Shown here: positions 52,132 to 64,000 of the stretch, piece by piece | How the letters are laid out: the number at the start of each line of letters is the position of its first letter | Position numbering within the stretch: the stretch's first letter is position 1 | Assembly: GCA_013396755.1 (NCBI GenBank) | Contig: VWZF01002528.1 | Coordinates: 418,705 to 482,704, forward strand | Length of the DNA: 64,000 nucleotides | Origin: Sclerurus mexicanus | Taxonomy: Eukaryota; Chordata; Aves; Passeriformes; Furnariidae | Reading direction: 5' to 3' | Made by a program: the position numbers and the translations under genes | Notes under the pieces: generated by a model | Told to the model about the DNA's origin: nothing | Databases searched by the model: none | What the model saw: only the letters and a program-made list of their open reading frames with translations

Positions 52132-54383
52132 TGCCCCATCACTGAGCTAAGGTAATTCCTAGAACTGCAGCTATTTCCCATGTGACTATTCTAACAACTT
52201 CTGGATTTATTGTTTGTCCTAATTATATTTTATTATGCCTTTGTGGTTGTGTGTCATTTCACAGCTACATTTGAAAGCACCTGCAATGTGATCTATACAT
52301 CAATTAGTAGCAGTCATTGTGGTAATAACATCATTATTTTGATGTGGTTTCTGATTAATCTGTAAATAAAGAGCTTCATCTCTATGTTTGATGTTGGTGT
52401 TTGTCTCTGGTAAATATATGGTCTTGTACTCCTTAATGATAAATTCTTTTAGAGCGGTTAACATTTTCCACACAAAGGGTTGAATATTTGTGACCATATT
52501 CATGACCCAGAATCTCCTGGAACCACAATAAACTGAATTTGTTTGAAAAATATGTAACGCGAGCATTACAGAGGATAAAACCCCCCATTCTGTTGAAAAG
52601 GAGAACCTTGAAGGTGTCCACAAAGCAGCAGCAAGCAGTTATTCAAAATACTCTTCACTATTTTGTTTGCACTGCCATCACTTTCCCCCGTGTTTTTAAC
52701 ACATTCCAGATTTTCTGAAATGCTAAAGTATTTGTCTTCTATGAAGCACTCTGAATACTGGGAAGATTACAGGGTGATTGATGATGAATACAAGTTATTT
52801 TGCTTATCTTGGAATATTCTACCTTAAAAGATTCTCTTTTTTTCTTCCTAATGAGCAATTAACACTGTCTCTTAACATCTATTTTACACAGCTCATTAGG
52901 AGGCAGTAAATAACTCAGTACTTCCACGCAACACTGTATTTGAATTCCAGTGCAGCTCAGGAGGGTATTGGAGCCACAGACCTTCGCTACAAGGCTCTGT
53001 AAAGATCCCTCAACATCACACTGGAGCTCAGAAAATGCTACCTGTGTCTTTCAGACTCAGTGAAAAAACGCAAATCCAGCCAAGTGAGGATTCACTGAGC
53101 CCAAATTCAAACTTCACTCCCCACTTCCCAGCAAAACTCTCTCTCATACAAAGCACCACACACACAGCAAAGCTCCTGCCACGGAGACAAAGGTGGTCAT
53201 TGACTCCTTGAACATTTCCTGATGTCACAAGTGTGTCTGACATCACCGAGGCCTTTTCTGTCAATGTGGCTTTGTGCTCTTTCTACTCTCAAGCTTCCAA
53301 TAAATGTATAAACTCTGTATCTGAAGCTACAATTAACCCTCACTTCTCTCAAATGCAGCTGTCAGGAAACATCCAGCAGTGTAACAGGTTGAATAAAAAA
53401 AACACCAAGTCTGTAAGAGTAAATTACTGCTCCAACAGTTCTTTCTTCCAGGCCACACCTGATACACAAACTACGACTGATTGCAACATGCAAAAACTCA
53501 AAATTTAAGGACAGCTTTGTAGGGGGAAAGCAAACAGGACAAACTTCTTAGTCTTGATTTACAACTTCTTCTCTTACTTCGAACAAACCTCTAAGAAAAA
53601 ATTTTGACAAAAATCAGACAATTAAGTATTGAGATTTTACAGGTTTTTATATGCAAGTGTGGTTTTAAGCTACTTCTTGCAACAAGAAGCTTTAAAAACA
53701 TTTCTGTTTTCTAGTAGAAAAAACTCAAAAACAGATGAAAGAACACCACACTGCCTCCTCTGCAGAAATTTTTTAAAAAAAAAACAAACACCAAAGAACA
53801 AACAGAGAGAAATACAATTTCTCTTGAATTGAAGGGGCCATTTTCCCTTCATTTTTTCATCTAATTGTCAAAAACACTTTCTTCCAAGCTTTTCCTAAGA
53901 AACCTTTCTATGATTCAGTGAGCACTCAAGCAGAGCACCTGCACTGCAGTGTAATGAGAATGGAGCCACACCAAGGTGTCTCACCCACCTCTCTCTCCTG
54001 ACCCTGGTAATTCCTGTGCTCCACGAGGATGGCAGGAGTGTCCAAGGCTGTTCTTGGGGACCGAAATGCTGTTTATTCATCAGCAACTACACTAAAGCAG
54101 CCCTTGAACATCAGTTTCAAAACTGAAAAAACTTGGATAAGACTCATCTGTGTAAATTACACATTTCCCTGAGGGCCATGGAATCCACAGAACCTTGTGA
54201 ATCCATGCAGAGCTGTTGAAGTGGATTTCAGCATCGGTGACTATTTCCTACAACCATCATGTTGTATATGCCTCAGCTTCCCTGATATGAGGCAGACTTT
54301 CATTCCTCCAAGTGTTTCAGCTCTCCAAACTGTTATGCAGACACTGCTCAAACACAGAGGGCCGGGAAGTTGCTCAGGGGATT
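52132..54383. other. Non-coding sequence upstream of the minus-strand exon candidate
   Basis: A 107-codon minus frame (52300-52623) and overlapping smaller frames lie here without recognisable domains. No TATA box or CpG-rich promoter that would support the 51.93-52.13 kb candidate is evident. An A-rich run is found at 53771-53790. Confidence 0.55.
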
Positions 54384-54779
54384 TGAGCACCTCCCGATAG
54401 AGACAGGCTGAGAAAGCTGGGACTGTTGAGCCCGTAGATGAGAAGGGTGTGTGGAGACCTCAGAGCAGCCTTCCAGTAGCTGAAGGAGCTACAGGGAAGA
54501 TGGAAAGGGACTCCACCAACAACTGTAGTGACAGGACAAGGAGTAATGGGTTCAAGCTGAACGAGTAGGTTTAGATCAGATGTTGGGGAGAAAGTCTTTA
54601 CTGTGAGGGTGTGAGGCACTGGAACAGGTTGCCCAAAGAAGCTCTGGATGCCCCATCCCTGGCAGTGCTCAAGGCCAGGTTGGATGGAGGTGAGTGACCT
54701 GATCTAGTGCCCACAGGAGAGTTGAAACAAGATTTTTTTAAGACCCCTTCCAACTCAAACTGTTTATGATTCTGTAATT
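54384..54779 (+). mobile_element. CR1 LINE, 5'-truncated 3' end
   Basis: GAGACAGGCTGAGAAAGCTG, then CTTCCAGTAGCTGAAGGAGC, GACAGGACAAGGAGTAATGG, TTTACTGTGAGGGTGTGAGG, GAACAGGTTGCCCAAAGAAG, GTGCTCAAGGCCAGGTTGGA and the terminal TTATGATTCTGTAATTT appear in CR1 sense order. At about 395 bases it is the longest CR1 here and is complete at the 3' end. The reading frame of the ORF2 C-terminus is broken by indels. Confidence 0.95.
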
Positions 54780-55175
54780 TGAAAATTGTGCAGTTCTTTA
54801 AGTTTCAATGGTTTGAGGTCCCACCAGCTAAATGGATGTTCTGCACCTCTTTCTCACGTGCACAGGGATGACTCCTGCAGTCAGAGCATTCAGATTCAAC
54901 TTTCCTTCCCCGACACAGTCCATCATCGATACCTCAGAGCTACAAACACTGCTCAGAAACAAAACTAGCCTTCAGCAGGAAGGAGCTGAGCTCGTGCTCA
55001 GGCTCCACAATGCCAACTCCAGCTGACCACGCAAAGGTCTCCAGGCCAGGCAGGACCTGGCTGAGCCCCCAGGCAAGGATGGGGAGAGCAGTGTTGGGAT
55101 GAGCATTTTGTTTTGGCTGTTTAGGGTTTTTTAACAAGTCATACTAATACTGCTTTCTCTGTAAATGTTTTCCAG

Positions 55176-55244
55176 CGATCCTGGCTGCTTCCCAGCCTCC
55201 AGTGAGGATGTCTCTGAAGTCAGCTGCAGTCTCTGAAGTGTGCT
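55176..55244 (+). other. Exon-like stretch with strong splice sites (speculative)
   Basis: A pyrimidine-rich acceptor (CTGCTTTCTCTG, TGTTTTCCAG) precedes the stretch and a near-consensus donor GTAAGT follows it, 69 bases apart. One of three frames is open through it (ILAASQPPVRMSLKSAA, then VSEVC); the other two have stops. It could be a coding exon, an untranslated or lncRNA exon, or a chance pair of sites. No protein family is recognised and no partner exon was found. Confidence 0.2.
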
Positions 55245-56555
55245 GTAAGTATCCCATTGCAGAATTTTAAATGCCTACTAACTGCATGCAGTTGCCTTAT
55301 TCGTGAAAGGTGGTGCCAGAAGTATTATTACATTTCATATTTTTTCCCTGGCTAATGGTGGAAAATTCTGTTTTAAATCCATCCAGCATAGCAGTTAGAC
55401 AAAGGAATGTCCGGGTTTTTGTTTTGTGATGTTTTTTCATTCCAACAGTTACATTCCTCTGCTCTCACCTTCCCCTTTTTAAAGCATGCATCAAAAATCA
55501 CATGATTAGTAGTCACACACCTAAAACCCCAGGTTTTGTACATACTGATAACAACTGCCCAAATAACTAAATACAGACACAATTTGCACATGTACTATGA
55601 ATGCTTGAAATAAACCCTAACAGCTATTTTGGTTTACTGCAACAGCACCAAGAAGCGATAGAAATAATTTGCTGGTTGCAAAGCTTCTGGTGATTAATTT
55701 CCTTATCTTAAAAATACAAAAGTGCAATGTGTAGAACCAGAAAAAAATCACCTTGAGAAGGCTGAAAGCAAAACAATGTAGAGAAGTCATTTCTCAAAAA
55801 AAAAAAAGAATTAGCAGGACAGAATCAGCATTAATCCAATGCCAACGTACGTTGGATGTTAGTTTGAAAGGGGCCTGGGTCTGTTTGCCACAGTTCAGGA
55901 ACAGCACATACTCTTGATTCCTCACAAAAATGCCTCACTCTTTTGGACATTCACCTACTTTTGGCTCCAGGTGAAGCTGGTTAATCAAGTCATGTTTTCT
56001 CCAATACTGTTTGGGTTTTAAATACTCAGAATATGAAAGGCAGGGGAGGCCATCAGAGCATTTTACATAGTAAGTTCACTCAGCATGCTATTAATAATAC
56101 CAAGAACTCTCAATACAGGTCCAAAATAATTTAGGCTTTCTTCCATTGGAAGCCACAAGACAATAAGAGGCGGCTCCAAGAGAGGTGTGGATCACCCACA
56201 AGAGGTCTGAAGAGCAACATGTATTTTTACTGGAAGTCTGCTAAGTAGCCAAAACCCTTGGAACACCATGACACCAATCTGGCAAAGTGAGCTTTCTCTG
56301 CTTTATTGAAAACATCTTAGACAGCAAAATGAAAAAATGCACTTAATTTCCATGATTTTAAGCTTGTCTTTCTGCTGGCCTGAAGTCTGTCAGAAGACTG
56401 AAGATCAGGAAATTGAGCAGAGCTTGACAGATTTCATTTGACCAAAACACAAGAGAGCAAGAAGGATTTTTTAGTTTCCCTCCCCAAATTTTCTTCTATC
56501 AAGAAGTCTGGGATGGGATTTTCCACTCCAGTGATGTATTTATAGCCCCTGAAAA
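55245..56555. other. Unique non-coding sequence
   Basis: The longest frame is 72 codons and no repeat is recognised. An A run lies at about 55797-55807. Confidence 0.65.
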
Positions 56556-56624
56556 GGGATCTAATCCAAAGTCAACTGAAATCAATGGGGAGACTTATTG
56601 ACTTCAGTGATTATTGGATCAGAC
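56556..56624. mobile_element. Palindromic MITE-like element, hairpin retained
   Basis: The left arm GGGATCTAATCCAAAGTC, CTGAAATCAATGGGG and the right arm TATTGACTTCAGTG, ATTATTGGATCAGAC are imperfect inverted repeats around a GGAGACT centre. Each block pairs with its counterpart (GATCTAATCCAA with TTGGATCAGAC; CTGAAATCAAT with ATTGACTTCAG). The layout matches the amniote palindromic repeat reading GGGCCTGATCCAAAGCCC in from both ends. It is about 69 bp and the best-preserved copy in the window. Confidence 0.65.
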
Positions 56625-57954
56625 TATAAAAAGTAGAGATTCCAAAACTACAGAAAGTATTCTGGGACATGTTGTACCAGAAGTGATCATCAAAAATGTG
56701 AAATAACAACCCAGTCATATTCAGGGTGACCAGGGTAGATAAAACAACTCTTGTAGCAAATACTGATAACAGATGATGGCACAAAACTTGGCACCTGTTT
56801 AAAGGTCCAGGCAGTTGAAGTTCCCCTTTTGGTGGAGTAGAAGAGAAAGGGACAAGATGTGGGGCAACTGCAACACATTTTTCATTAAAAAATTGAAGTA
56901 AAATTACAGTGAAACAGAGCTCCCACAGTCAAGAGCACCAAATACAGACTCTTTTTGCCCAAATCTCATAATAAGAAGTACTTAGAAAGCAATAAGTAAA
57001 TATGTCAATTACCAGGAGTTTCCCTGTCTGCAAAGGGAGCTGAGAATAGCACATGTTGCACAAAGTCTGGTTATGCTCTTGAGGATGGATGGTTCTTCAG
57101 AGACAGTGACAAACATCTGGATATCAGTGAGTTTCAGGAGTTTAATGTTGTACAAAGAAGCATCTCAGTGTTGCTGCCCACACTAAGCATGGGTGTTCCT
57201 CTCCTGGTAATCACCGTATTTTATTTAAGTCACTAGTGGGACCTTTAGAAAATCTGCCAGAAATCTGTTAACCTGGCCAGCATTCAGGCTTGAATAGTGT
57301 TATCTATTTGGCTCTTGAAACATCCACTCTCCAAAAGTTTAAGGTGCTTTAGAAGAACATGATACTCAAATGAAAACATGGAGAAATGCAAGAAGAGAAA
57401 GCGAGCTGGGGATTAGCTCCTCCAGATCAGCTACAGGTCTGGTCTGCTGTATCCACCAGCTGGGAACTGACTGGGATCAACAAGCGCATCACAGAGCTGA
57501 TACAAAGACTGCCTGAGAGCATTTGTCCCCAGGGAGCTCTCTTGCCATGAAAGATGACTGCTGGCTGGTGTGAGGAGATCCACAGCTACAGTTCCTATCA
57601 TTTTGAGTAATGAGCATGTGAGCAGATGAACGGGGTAGAGGGTAAAGTAAAAGTGGAGTTGCTGTGCTGGCAGACATGCAAGTCAGTTTGTGGTTATGTC
57701 ACGCACCAAGAATCTATGGTTTATTTAAGCATTAAGGCAAGGTTTTAGCTAAGGTTACTATCAGCCAGATAACAACTGAGGTGAGAGCCCCTACAGTTAT
57801 GACAGACCAAACCATACTAGAATCACTTCAGAGATGTAAGAACTGTAGACTTTTGAAGTGTTTTCACACTTGTCTTATACTTCCTAAACAACAATGTGCT
57901 TGCCAGAACACCTGCGCCATGTACTCCTAGTTAGAGAACAGGACTTTCATCAGT
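56625..57954. other. Unique non-coding sequence
   Basis: Frames are at most 62 codons, with no recognisable repeat or gene. Confidence 0.65.
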
Positions 57955-58288
57955 GACCTTCAGCGGGCTGGAACACCTCTCCAAAGGAGACAGAGCTGGG
58001 CTGTTCAGCCTGAAGAAGAGAAGGCTGTGGGAAGGCACCTTAGAGCCCCTTCCAGTACCTAAAGGGGCTACAAGAGAGCTGGAGAGGGACTTTTTACAAG
58101 AGCAGGGAGTGATAGGACAAGGGGGAATGGCTTCAGAGAGTGAGTGTTTAGATATTGGGAAGAAACCCATTACTGTGAGCGTGGTGAAGCACCGAAACAG
58201 GTTGCGCAGAGAAGCTGTGGCTGCCTCAACCATGGAAATATTAAAGGCCACACTTGATAGAACTCAGAGCAACCTCATCTAGTTGAAG
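57955..58288 (+). mobile_element. CR1 LINE fragment with open ORF2 C-terminal frame
   Basis: GGAACACCTCTCCAAAGGAG, TTCAGCCTGAAGAAGAGAAG, TTCCAGTACCTAAAGGGGC and AACAGGTTGCGCAGAGAAGC are consecutive CR1 blocks in sense orientation. A 109-codon frame runs through uninterrupted and preserves the pattern of the CR1 ORF2 C-terminus: GLEHLSKGDR, GLFSLKKRRLW, VVKHRNRLRREAV, ending TQSNLI and a stop. The copy lacks reverse-transcriptase and endonuclease domains and cannot move on its own. Unlike its neighbours, it ends at CTCATCTAGTTGAAG, lacking the final ~60 bases of tail. Confidence 0.9.
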
Positions 58289-61200
58289 ACATTTGCTTTA
58301 AGCACACACTGTATATTACATATCAGGCTGCCAGAAAAAGTGGTGTCTGAAATTAGTGTCACATGTAGAAAATACCAGGGACACAATCCCTACAGCACAA
58401 TTAAATGCAGAATACACCTTTTATCATGATCAAAAAGCAAGATGAAATTTAATAAGCACATAAGGCACTGAAACCAAATTCCTTTAAGCATCTATTCTTT
58501 CCTAAGGTGTATTCTAAAGAACTTCTTTTGCCTACAGCAAATCCTGGCACCTGATCAGGTGCCTTCTCCTGAAGAGCCCTCTGAAAGAGAAGGCTCTGCC
58601 CTGATCCTGCTCACCTGATATTATTGGTAGGTCTGCTGTTTTGCAAAGTCAGGAGGTTCTGACAGCCCAACCAGTGCTACAAATCCTGGCCAACGCGATA
58701 TTGTGTTAGTAATTACCAGAATGTATTGCCAGAATACAGCTGGAAGCAAAGGAGACTGGAAAGCCTACAGCCTTTGTGGCCGGATCACGAGGCACGAAAG
58801 CTTTCTGTTCGGATTCTCTCAGTGAGGTTCACGCCAAAGGGAACCTTCAGATCTTCAAATACTTTTGGAGGGTGGGATGGAAGATAACTGGACTGTCATC
58901 CAAGGTCATGCAGCAAGATCAGTGAGGATGAAGTCTTTTTTTTAACTGAATGTTGCAATATTGTGAAGTTATACGTTACAACCGAACAACCACACTTTCC
59001 TATCAATTGAAATAGAGGGTGTGAAACAGCAACACTTAAAAAAAAGGCAGGTGAGAATTACCAAAACCAGTCTTGACAGAGCAACTACCAATAACATCCA
59101 GAAATAACTATCCAATAGGTAGGTAAAAAGTTTTACCTACTGTTTTACCTTATCCCACTTGGGATAGAGAAGACATTCTTGCAGCAGCAGAGAACAACCA
59201 AGTCATTAATAATGACAACCAATATCAATTAACATCCGAAAGCAAATCTCTGGGATTGATGATACCAGCACTAGAAATCACTGCATGGCAGGCAAGAGCT
59301 GCCTAAAACTGTGCTTAACACAAAAATTAGTGAAAATCTCATAGCAAGAAACTGAAGATCAACCAGTCATTCCACATTTCAGCTGCAAAGACTTCAAGTG
59401 TTTCAATTCAGATTGATGTACTTGCAGTTCAGTTAAGCAGTCAAATCCACAGTTATTTTCCAGCCACTGGGAAAGGAAGTCAAGCAGAGCTTTCAGTGGA
59501 AGGTAAACATCACCCTCAGCATCACTGACAGTAAAAAAGGAGTGCCTAATACACTAACCAGCATTTATATAACATTTTCATCTTGTATTTTCTCCAAATG
59601 CCAAAGTACTCCATGAAAAGAGGAGTAAATATCTCTCATGGCAGTTGGGTTCCTGTTTTCTGCACTGAGGAGCACGAATGTTCCCTTGCCCTCCTTCCAG
59701 ACATCCCCCAGGCCCTGCCACAAAGGAGAGGCTGAAAAAATAAACCCAGTCTGGTCGGCTGATAAAGAACACAAATGCATTCACGTCTAAATACAAAACG
59801 GCAATCAGGCCTGCAAAGTTTAAGTAGCATGCGACACAAATATTGCCCAGTTCATGGGAAAGGAGAAAAACAAAAGGTAGCCAGATGCTTCAAGGAACTT
59901 GAAGAGCAACTGTCCCAAGACACCAAGACAGATGGCACAAAAATCTTCAGGCAATAAGAAGCAAAGAGGTCACTTCTGGCTTTCCAGACACACGCTCTGA
60001 ATCAGCCTCCAGTCCTTCCAAAATTCTGAATTAAGTGTCAAAAGCTAACTAAGAAGGATATGAGGTACAATTTTTGCATTTCTAGCATATCTTAGGGAAA
60101 ATTCATATTCCATTGAGAATTCTTCCATAGAACAATCAGTTAAAACCCATCACTTTTACAGAAAAATGAAGTGGCTTTCAAGAAATCACAGACAATATTA
60201 GAAATGCAAACATATCAGACATTCTTTTGAGGACCAGTAAACCATCAAATAAATCACAAGCAAAATTAATTGAAGGGAGCTGATGCTGCTGAAGAGTGGA
60301 AAGTTCCCTTGGGAAGGGGGATTGAGGAAAAAGACCATTGTAACTACTCAGATGTTGTGAGTTTGAGCTAACCAGAGTTTTTGCTAGGAATGGAGCAGCA
60401 CAACATCTAAATTACCAGCCAGCACACATTCTGCAAACCTTTCCTGTCTAGTATAGCAAAGTTCTCTTTAAGAAATAATGTAAGTAAAAACATGGATGAA
60501 CTTGAAATTAGAGTTTACTTAGATTTCCCACACAGGTTTGATCCAGCTTCTCATAAGAACCTTCTGAGGAAAACAACCAAGGGAGACTACCACCCTTTTC
60601 ACAAAAGCACAAACACCCACAATAAAAGCAACAGAAGTGTTATGAAGGAGAACTTCTGCTCAGAATGTAAAAGATCAAAAAAGGCAGCTGCAGGATAACT
60701 AAGGATCACTGTAAAATAGCCAGAGGAAATACTCTTTATTCCACTAATTTTGAACTACATCTCATGGTCTAAGCCACAGCTAAATTAATTAAAAATAGAA
60801 TTGAGTAGGAACAGAGGCAAGAAAGTGTAAGCACAGAAGATGGGCACAGAAAGACAGGTAAATTCAGTGAAAAAACCCCGTGGAAAGGTAGGTGCACATG
60901 TATGCATGGGCACATTCTCAGCTTACCTTTGTGGAGACCTTTCAACCCCCACTCAATACAGGCACAGGAAAGCTACACTGTTTTGAAGCTGAATCATTTT
61001 CAGGGGCAAGGAAAAGAAAATTAAGTCAACCATGTATTTGAAATATAGAAAAAAGGTCTCTGAGCTCAAACGGATCCGTTACTGTTCTGACAAACAGCTC
61101 AAGTCACGCAGCAGAAAACCTCAAGACCCACAGGGTTTGCTCATCCCTGTCATGGCCCAAGTGTCCCAGGATATATTTAGGAGCAGGTTGCCCGCAGCTG

Positions 61201-64000
61201 CCTTGTCACAGCTGTGGGGTGAGATGGTCCCAGAACCTTCAAATCCCAATATCCCTGGAACAAATCACAGACCAGCTGCATTCCAGGTACTACTTTACAG
61301 CAATCTTGACACCTGCAACTATCTCTTTTGGGTCAGCACTGTCTCCCCTTGTCCATCACACCCATGGAATACAGGTATGAACAAGAGCAGGCACTGCGAC
61401 CACTTGGATGTAATTCAGTGTCAGATTTTGCTGCTCGGATTGCAACACACCTACAAGCTCTATCCATAAGCTGTATCTCTGTTCTGACCATCCAAAAAGT
61501 GCCAAGAGCTGTTGGAAATCACAACCACCACCTGGTTAAACAGGGTGATGTTGCATTTAAAATACTGAGTCTAAGCCAAAAAGAGGATTTGCTGGACAGA
61601 GAGCATGACAGTGTTAGAACATCTGAACCCTTTTCTCAAGGTCTTATCATTAAACTACGCATCCTAACCCTGGACACCCAGGAGTCCCCTCAGAAAGGCT
61701 CACACCATGCAGCCATCAGTGCACTGATGTCAGTCAGGGCACTGAGTTTACTACCTACTGTAGCCTGACCACCCCTCCAGATAGAATACTTCTTGCTCTA
61801 CATTTTGACAAAGCCTTCAAAACGTGACCTGGCAACTACTGTTAAAGATGAACCACCAGAACCCAGGGTGCTCTCGTGGCTCAGATGCACATTTAAGCAG
61901 CTTTGGTAACACCCAAGGGATCAAATTAATATGATGCTTTGTATCAGCACAGCTTGTTACCCTTGACCAGTTAACCCACCAAGTCAGATGCTCGGGGGCA
62001 GGAGCCACCAACACAGGAGTCACACATTTACGCCTGTCACAGATGTGCTACATTGCAGTGAATGCTTTCACATGGCACAGCAGGACTTGGCTCTTTCCCT
62101 CCACAGCTTTAATGGAACTTGTGCATGTTCAACAAAGCTTTCTCAAACTCATCTGCCCTCTCAGTTCTTCTATGTGATGCTGCTCCCTCCCCTTGGCAAT
62201 TTGATGATGTCTGTAACCCAACACAGAGGTTCAGAGAATGCCTTTTGGTTTGAGGAGTGTGGAGGAGAAGAATTTTTTACTTGAAGTGTTTCTATTCACA
62301 TAAAATCTTTCCCTACTGTTGAGATAGGTTCCTAGTGCCCGTCTATTTTTAATTCCTCATGAACATTTGGCTTTATCTGAATGTTTACTGTATTTTCAGA
62401 CTGCTTGCTCAGGTTCAAAGACAGACTTTGTTCATGACTATTTGTGCTTTCCTCTCCAGGACAAAGCATGCTTATTCCACACTTCACTGGACAAAGATTT
62501 TGTGCAGTTACTTTGCACATAAGGCAACAGCGGCAAAGAAGAATTTGTAGTTTTATGTTCCAATACTTGGCTCAAAACAGCAGATGCTGCATAATCTTAT
62601 AACGGGAGTCAAAGACATTTGCTTACACAGAATTTACTGCAAGACAATTGACACAAAAAGGGGACCCTGTTGTACAATACAACTTCAGCTATTTAATATC
62701 GTCAGAGTAAAAGCTGCTTGAGATATTATTGGCATTGAAAATTATATATTCTCTTAATATTCTAATTCCAGTTTATGTGGAACAATGTAGGGAATTTACA
62801 ATAGGTCCAAAGTTTTGATTGGCCTAAATTTGCATTTCTAAGCATAAAAGAAACGTGATGGAAAATTATACATAGCTCTAGCAAGGATATATTTTTCCTC
62901 TCTCCAGTATTTTTTCTCCATTAATATCTGACTGCCCTGCAACTTCAGGAACAAGAGTCAACATCTTAATCAGCAACCCCAGGGAACTGCAACAGGTTTT
63001 GCACTTCCCCCAGGCTATTTAATTTGAAACATGCAAACAGCAATTCCAATAATTAGGGTTGGGAATGCCCACCAGGTCAGGTAGACCTCATGTCAGGGCA
63101 GCAGTTTTCCCAAAAGTGTTGTTGCTGGGACTCTGCAGAGAACGTGAATTATCCCAGCTTGTAGACTACTGTGTAAGGACAGCACATGTGAGAAGGACAC
63201 AGAGGAAGCTGTGCAGTTCCAGAGGTCCATGGGTGGGAAGCTGCAGGCCCTCAGCACAAGGGAACATGGATCAGTGATGCTGTCCCAGATGCAGGGGGGG
63301 GTATCACCTACTGACAGGTGAACTCAGTGGAACGACATCCCAAAGGTGAGGCAGATGAACTGCAGCAAACTGCTCTCCTGTGGACTTTGAAAAACAAAAA
63401 AGCAGCATGAAAGCAGGTTTCAGCTCTGGAAGGAAAGATGGTGCCATGAGATCCCTCTGGTTGTAGAGTTGGGAGAGCCTCAAATAGAGGCTGAGCAAGA
63501 CTTTCCAGACAGAAACTTGAACAAGCTCCCTGGTAAATTCTGTCCCAAGGTATACACAATCAGTGTTTCATGAGCACAGTCAAGGCTGAACCCTGTTACA
63601 TCACCCAGCATTGTTTTCTGTAATAGCTTAAGATCTCCAATACAACACAGATTTTACAAAGTCTTCTGAGGAGAGAAAAGTTTCTGCTACTCCCAAGGTG
63701 GGATATTCTGACAGGTTAAATAGTGGAAGAAAAATATTCAATAAATGGCAAATAAAATCTATGGGCTACTTCTTACTGCACAGATTCTGCTGGGGAAGCA
63801 ATAGAAAGGGCATGAAAGACAAAACAAGGAACATGTCAAGGAACACAGTCCCTCCTACCCAGGCCCAGAGCACCAATTCCTCCAACCATCAGACTCCAGC
63901 CTGTACAAAGCTGCTTTAAATCTGTTCAGCATCTCGAGTGGTGGAAAGGGGAGACACCATTGATCCGGCTGCTACACTCACAATTTTTCCCCAGACTGTA
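58289..64000. other. Unique non-coding sequence to the window end
   Basis: Two overlapping plus-strand frames of 145 and 146 codons (61032-61469 and 61328-61768) are the longest here. Neither has a recognisable domain or convincing splice context. Paired short hairpins lie at 59119-59166 and a G run at about 63294-63301. No interspersed repeat was recognised. Confidence 0.6.
59119..59166. repeat. Two adjacent short hairpins
   Basis: GTAGGTAAAA and TTTTACCTAC pair perfectly around AG (59119-59140). Ten bases further on, TATCCCA and TGGGATA pair perfectly around CT (59151-59166). A third ttttacct word (59143-59150) partly repeats the first right arm. No poly-T or other terminator context applies in this genome. 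Confidence 0.9.

Noticed and set aside
1..64000. Any operon, prophage, CRISPR array, tRNA or rRNA gene, or bacterial-type system.
   Set aside because: The window is vertebrate DNA with CR1 LINEs. No such features were seen on either strand.

Overview
This is vertebrate nuclear DNA, almost certainly from a bird. All seven recognisable young-to-middle-aged transposon copies are CR1 LINE 3' ends, four of which run out in the motif related to ATTCTATG that closes CR1 elements. I see no L1, Alu, B1/B2 or other mammalian repeat. Older fossils shared by amniotes are also present: MIR/CORE-SINE-like pieces, short palindromic MITE-like copies, and one CR1 tail of the kind common in turtles and crocodilians. 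The sequence is AT-rich with few CpGs. I cannot name the species, chromosome or locus.

There is no recognisable protein-coding gene, tRNA, rRNA or CRISPR array. The longest ATG-started frames are 142-151 codons. At about 40% GC (my rough estimate), the stop-codon frequency predicts about one frame of this size by chance in six frames of 64 kb, so they are not evidence of genes. The best readings are an intergenic gene desert or the inside of one or more very long introns.

Layout: 1-18.7 kb is largely unique sequence with a MIR-like SINE split by a MITE at 3.6-3.8 kb and a second MIR-like piece at 10.4 kb. A CR1 lies at 18.7-19.0 kb, a perfect 22-bp palindrome at 19.95 kb and an ancient CR1 tail at 21.6 kb. 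From 21.7 to 29.6 kb the sequence is unique apart from small duplications. A repeat cluster covers 29.6-33.8 kb (three CR1s and a MITE). From 33.8 to 44.3 kb it is unique, with one exon-like stretch at 39.84-39.91 kb. From 44.3 to 49.6 kb come two MITE-like pieces, a MIR-like piece and a CR1. From 51.0 to 58.3 kb lie a duplicated AT-rich unit with an A-rich tail, the most gene-like segment (a signal-peptide reading frame on the minus strand at 51.93-52.13 kb), a second exon-like stretch at 55.18-55.24 kb, two CR1s and a hairpin MITE. The last 5.7 kb hold nothing recognisable except paired short hairpins at 59.1 kb.

No operon-like or pathway relationship can be inferred. The three exon-like segments lie on different strands or far apart, and I cannot join them into one gene. 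I did not find a convincing undescribed biological system. The points most worth checking are the secreted-protein-like exon, the two splice-bounded stretches and the MITE-in-SINE insertion.
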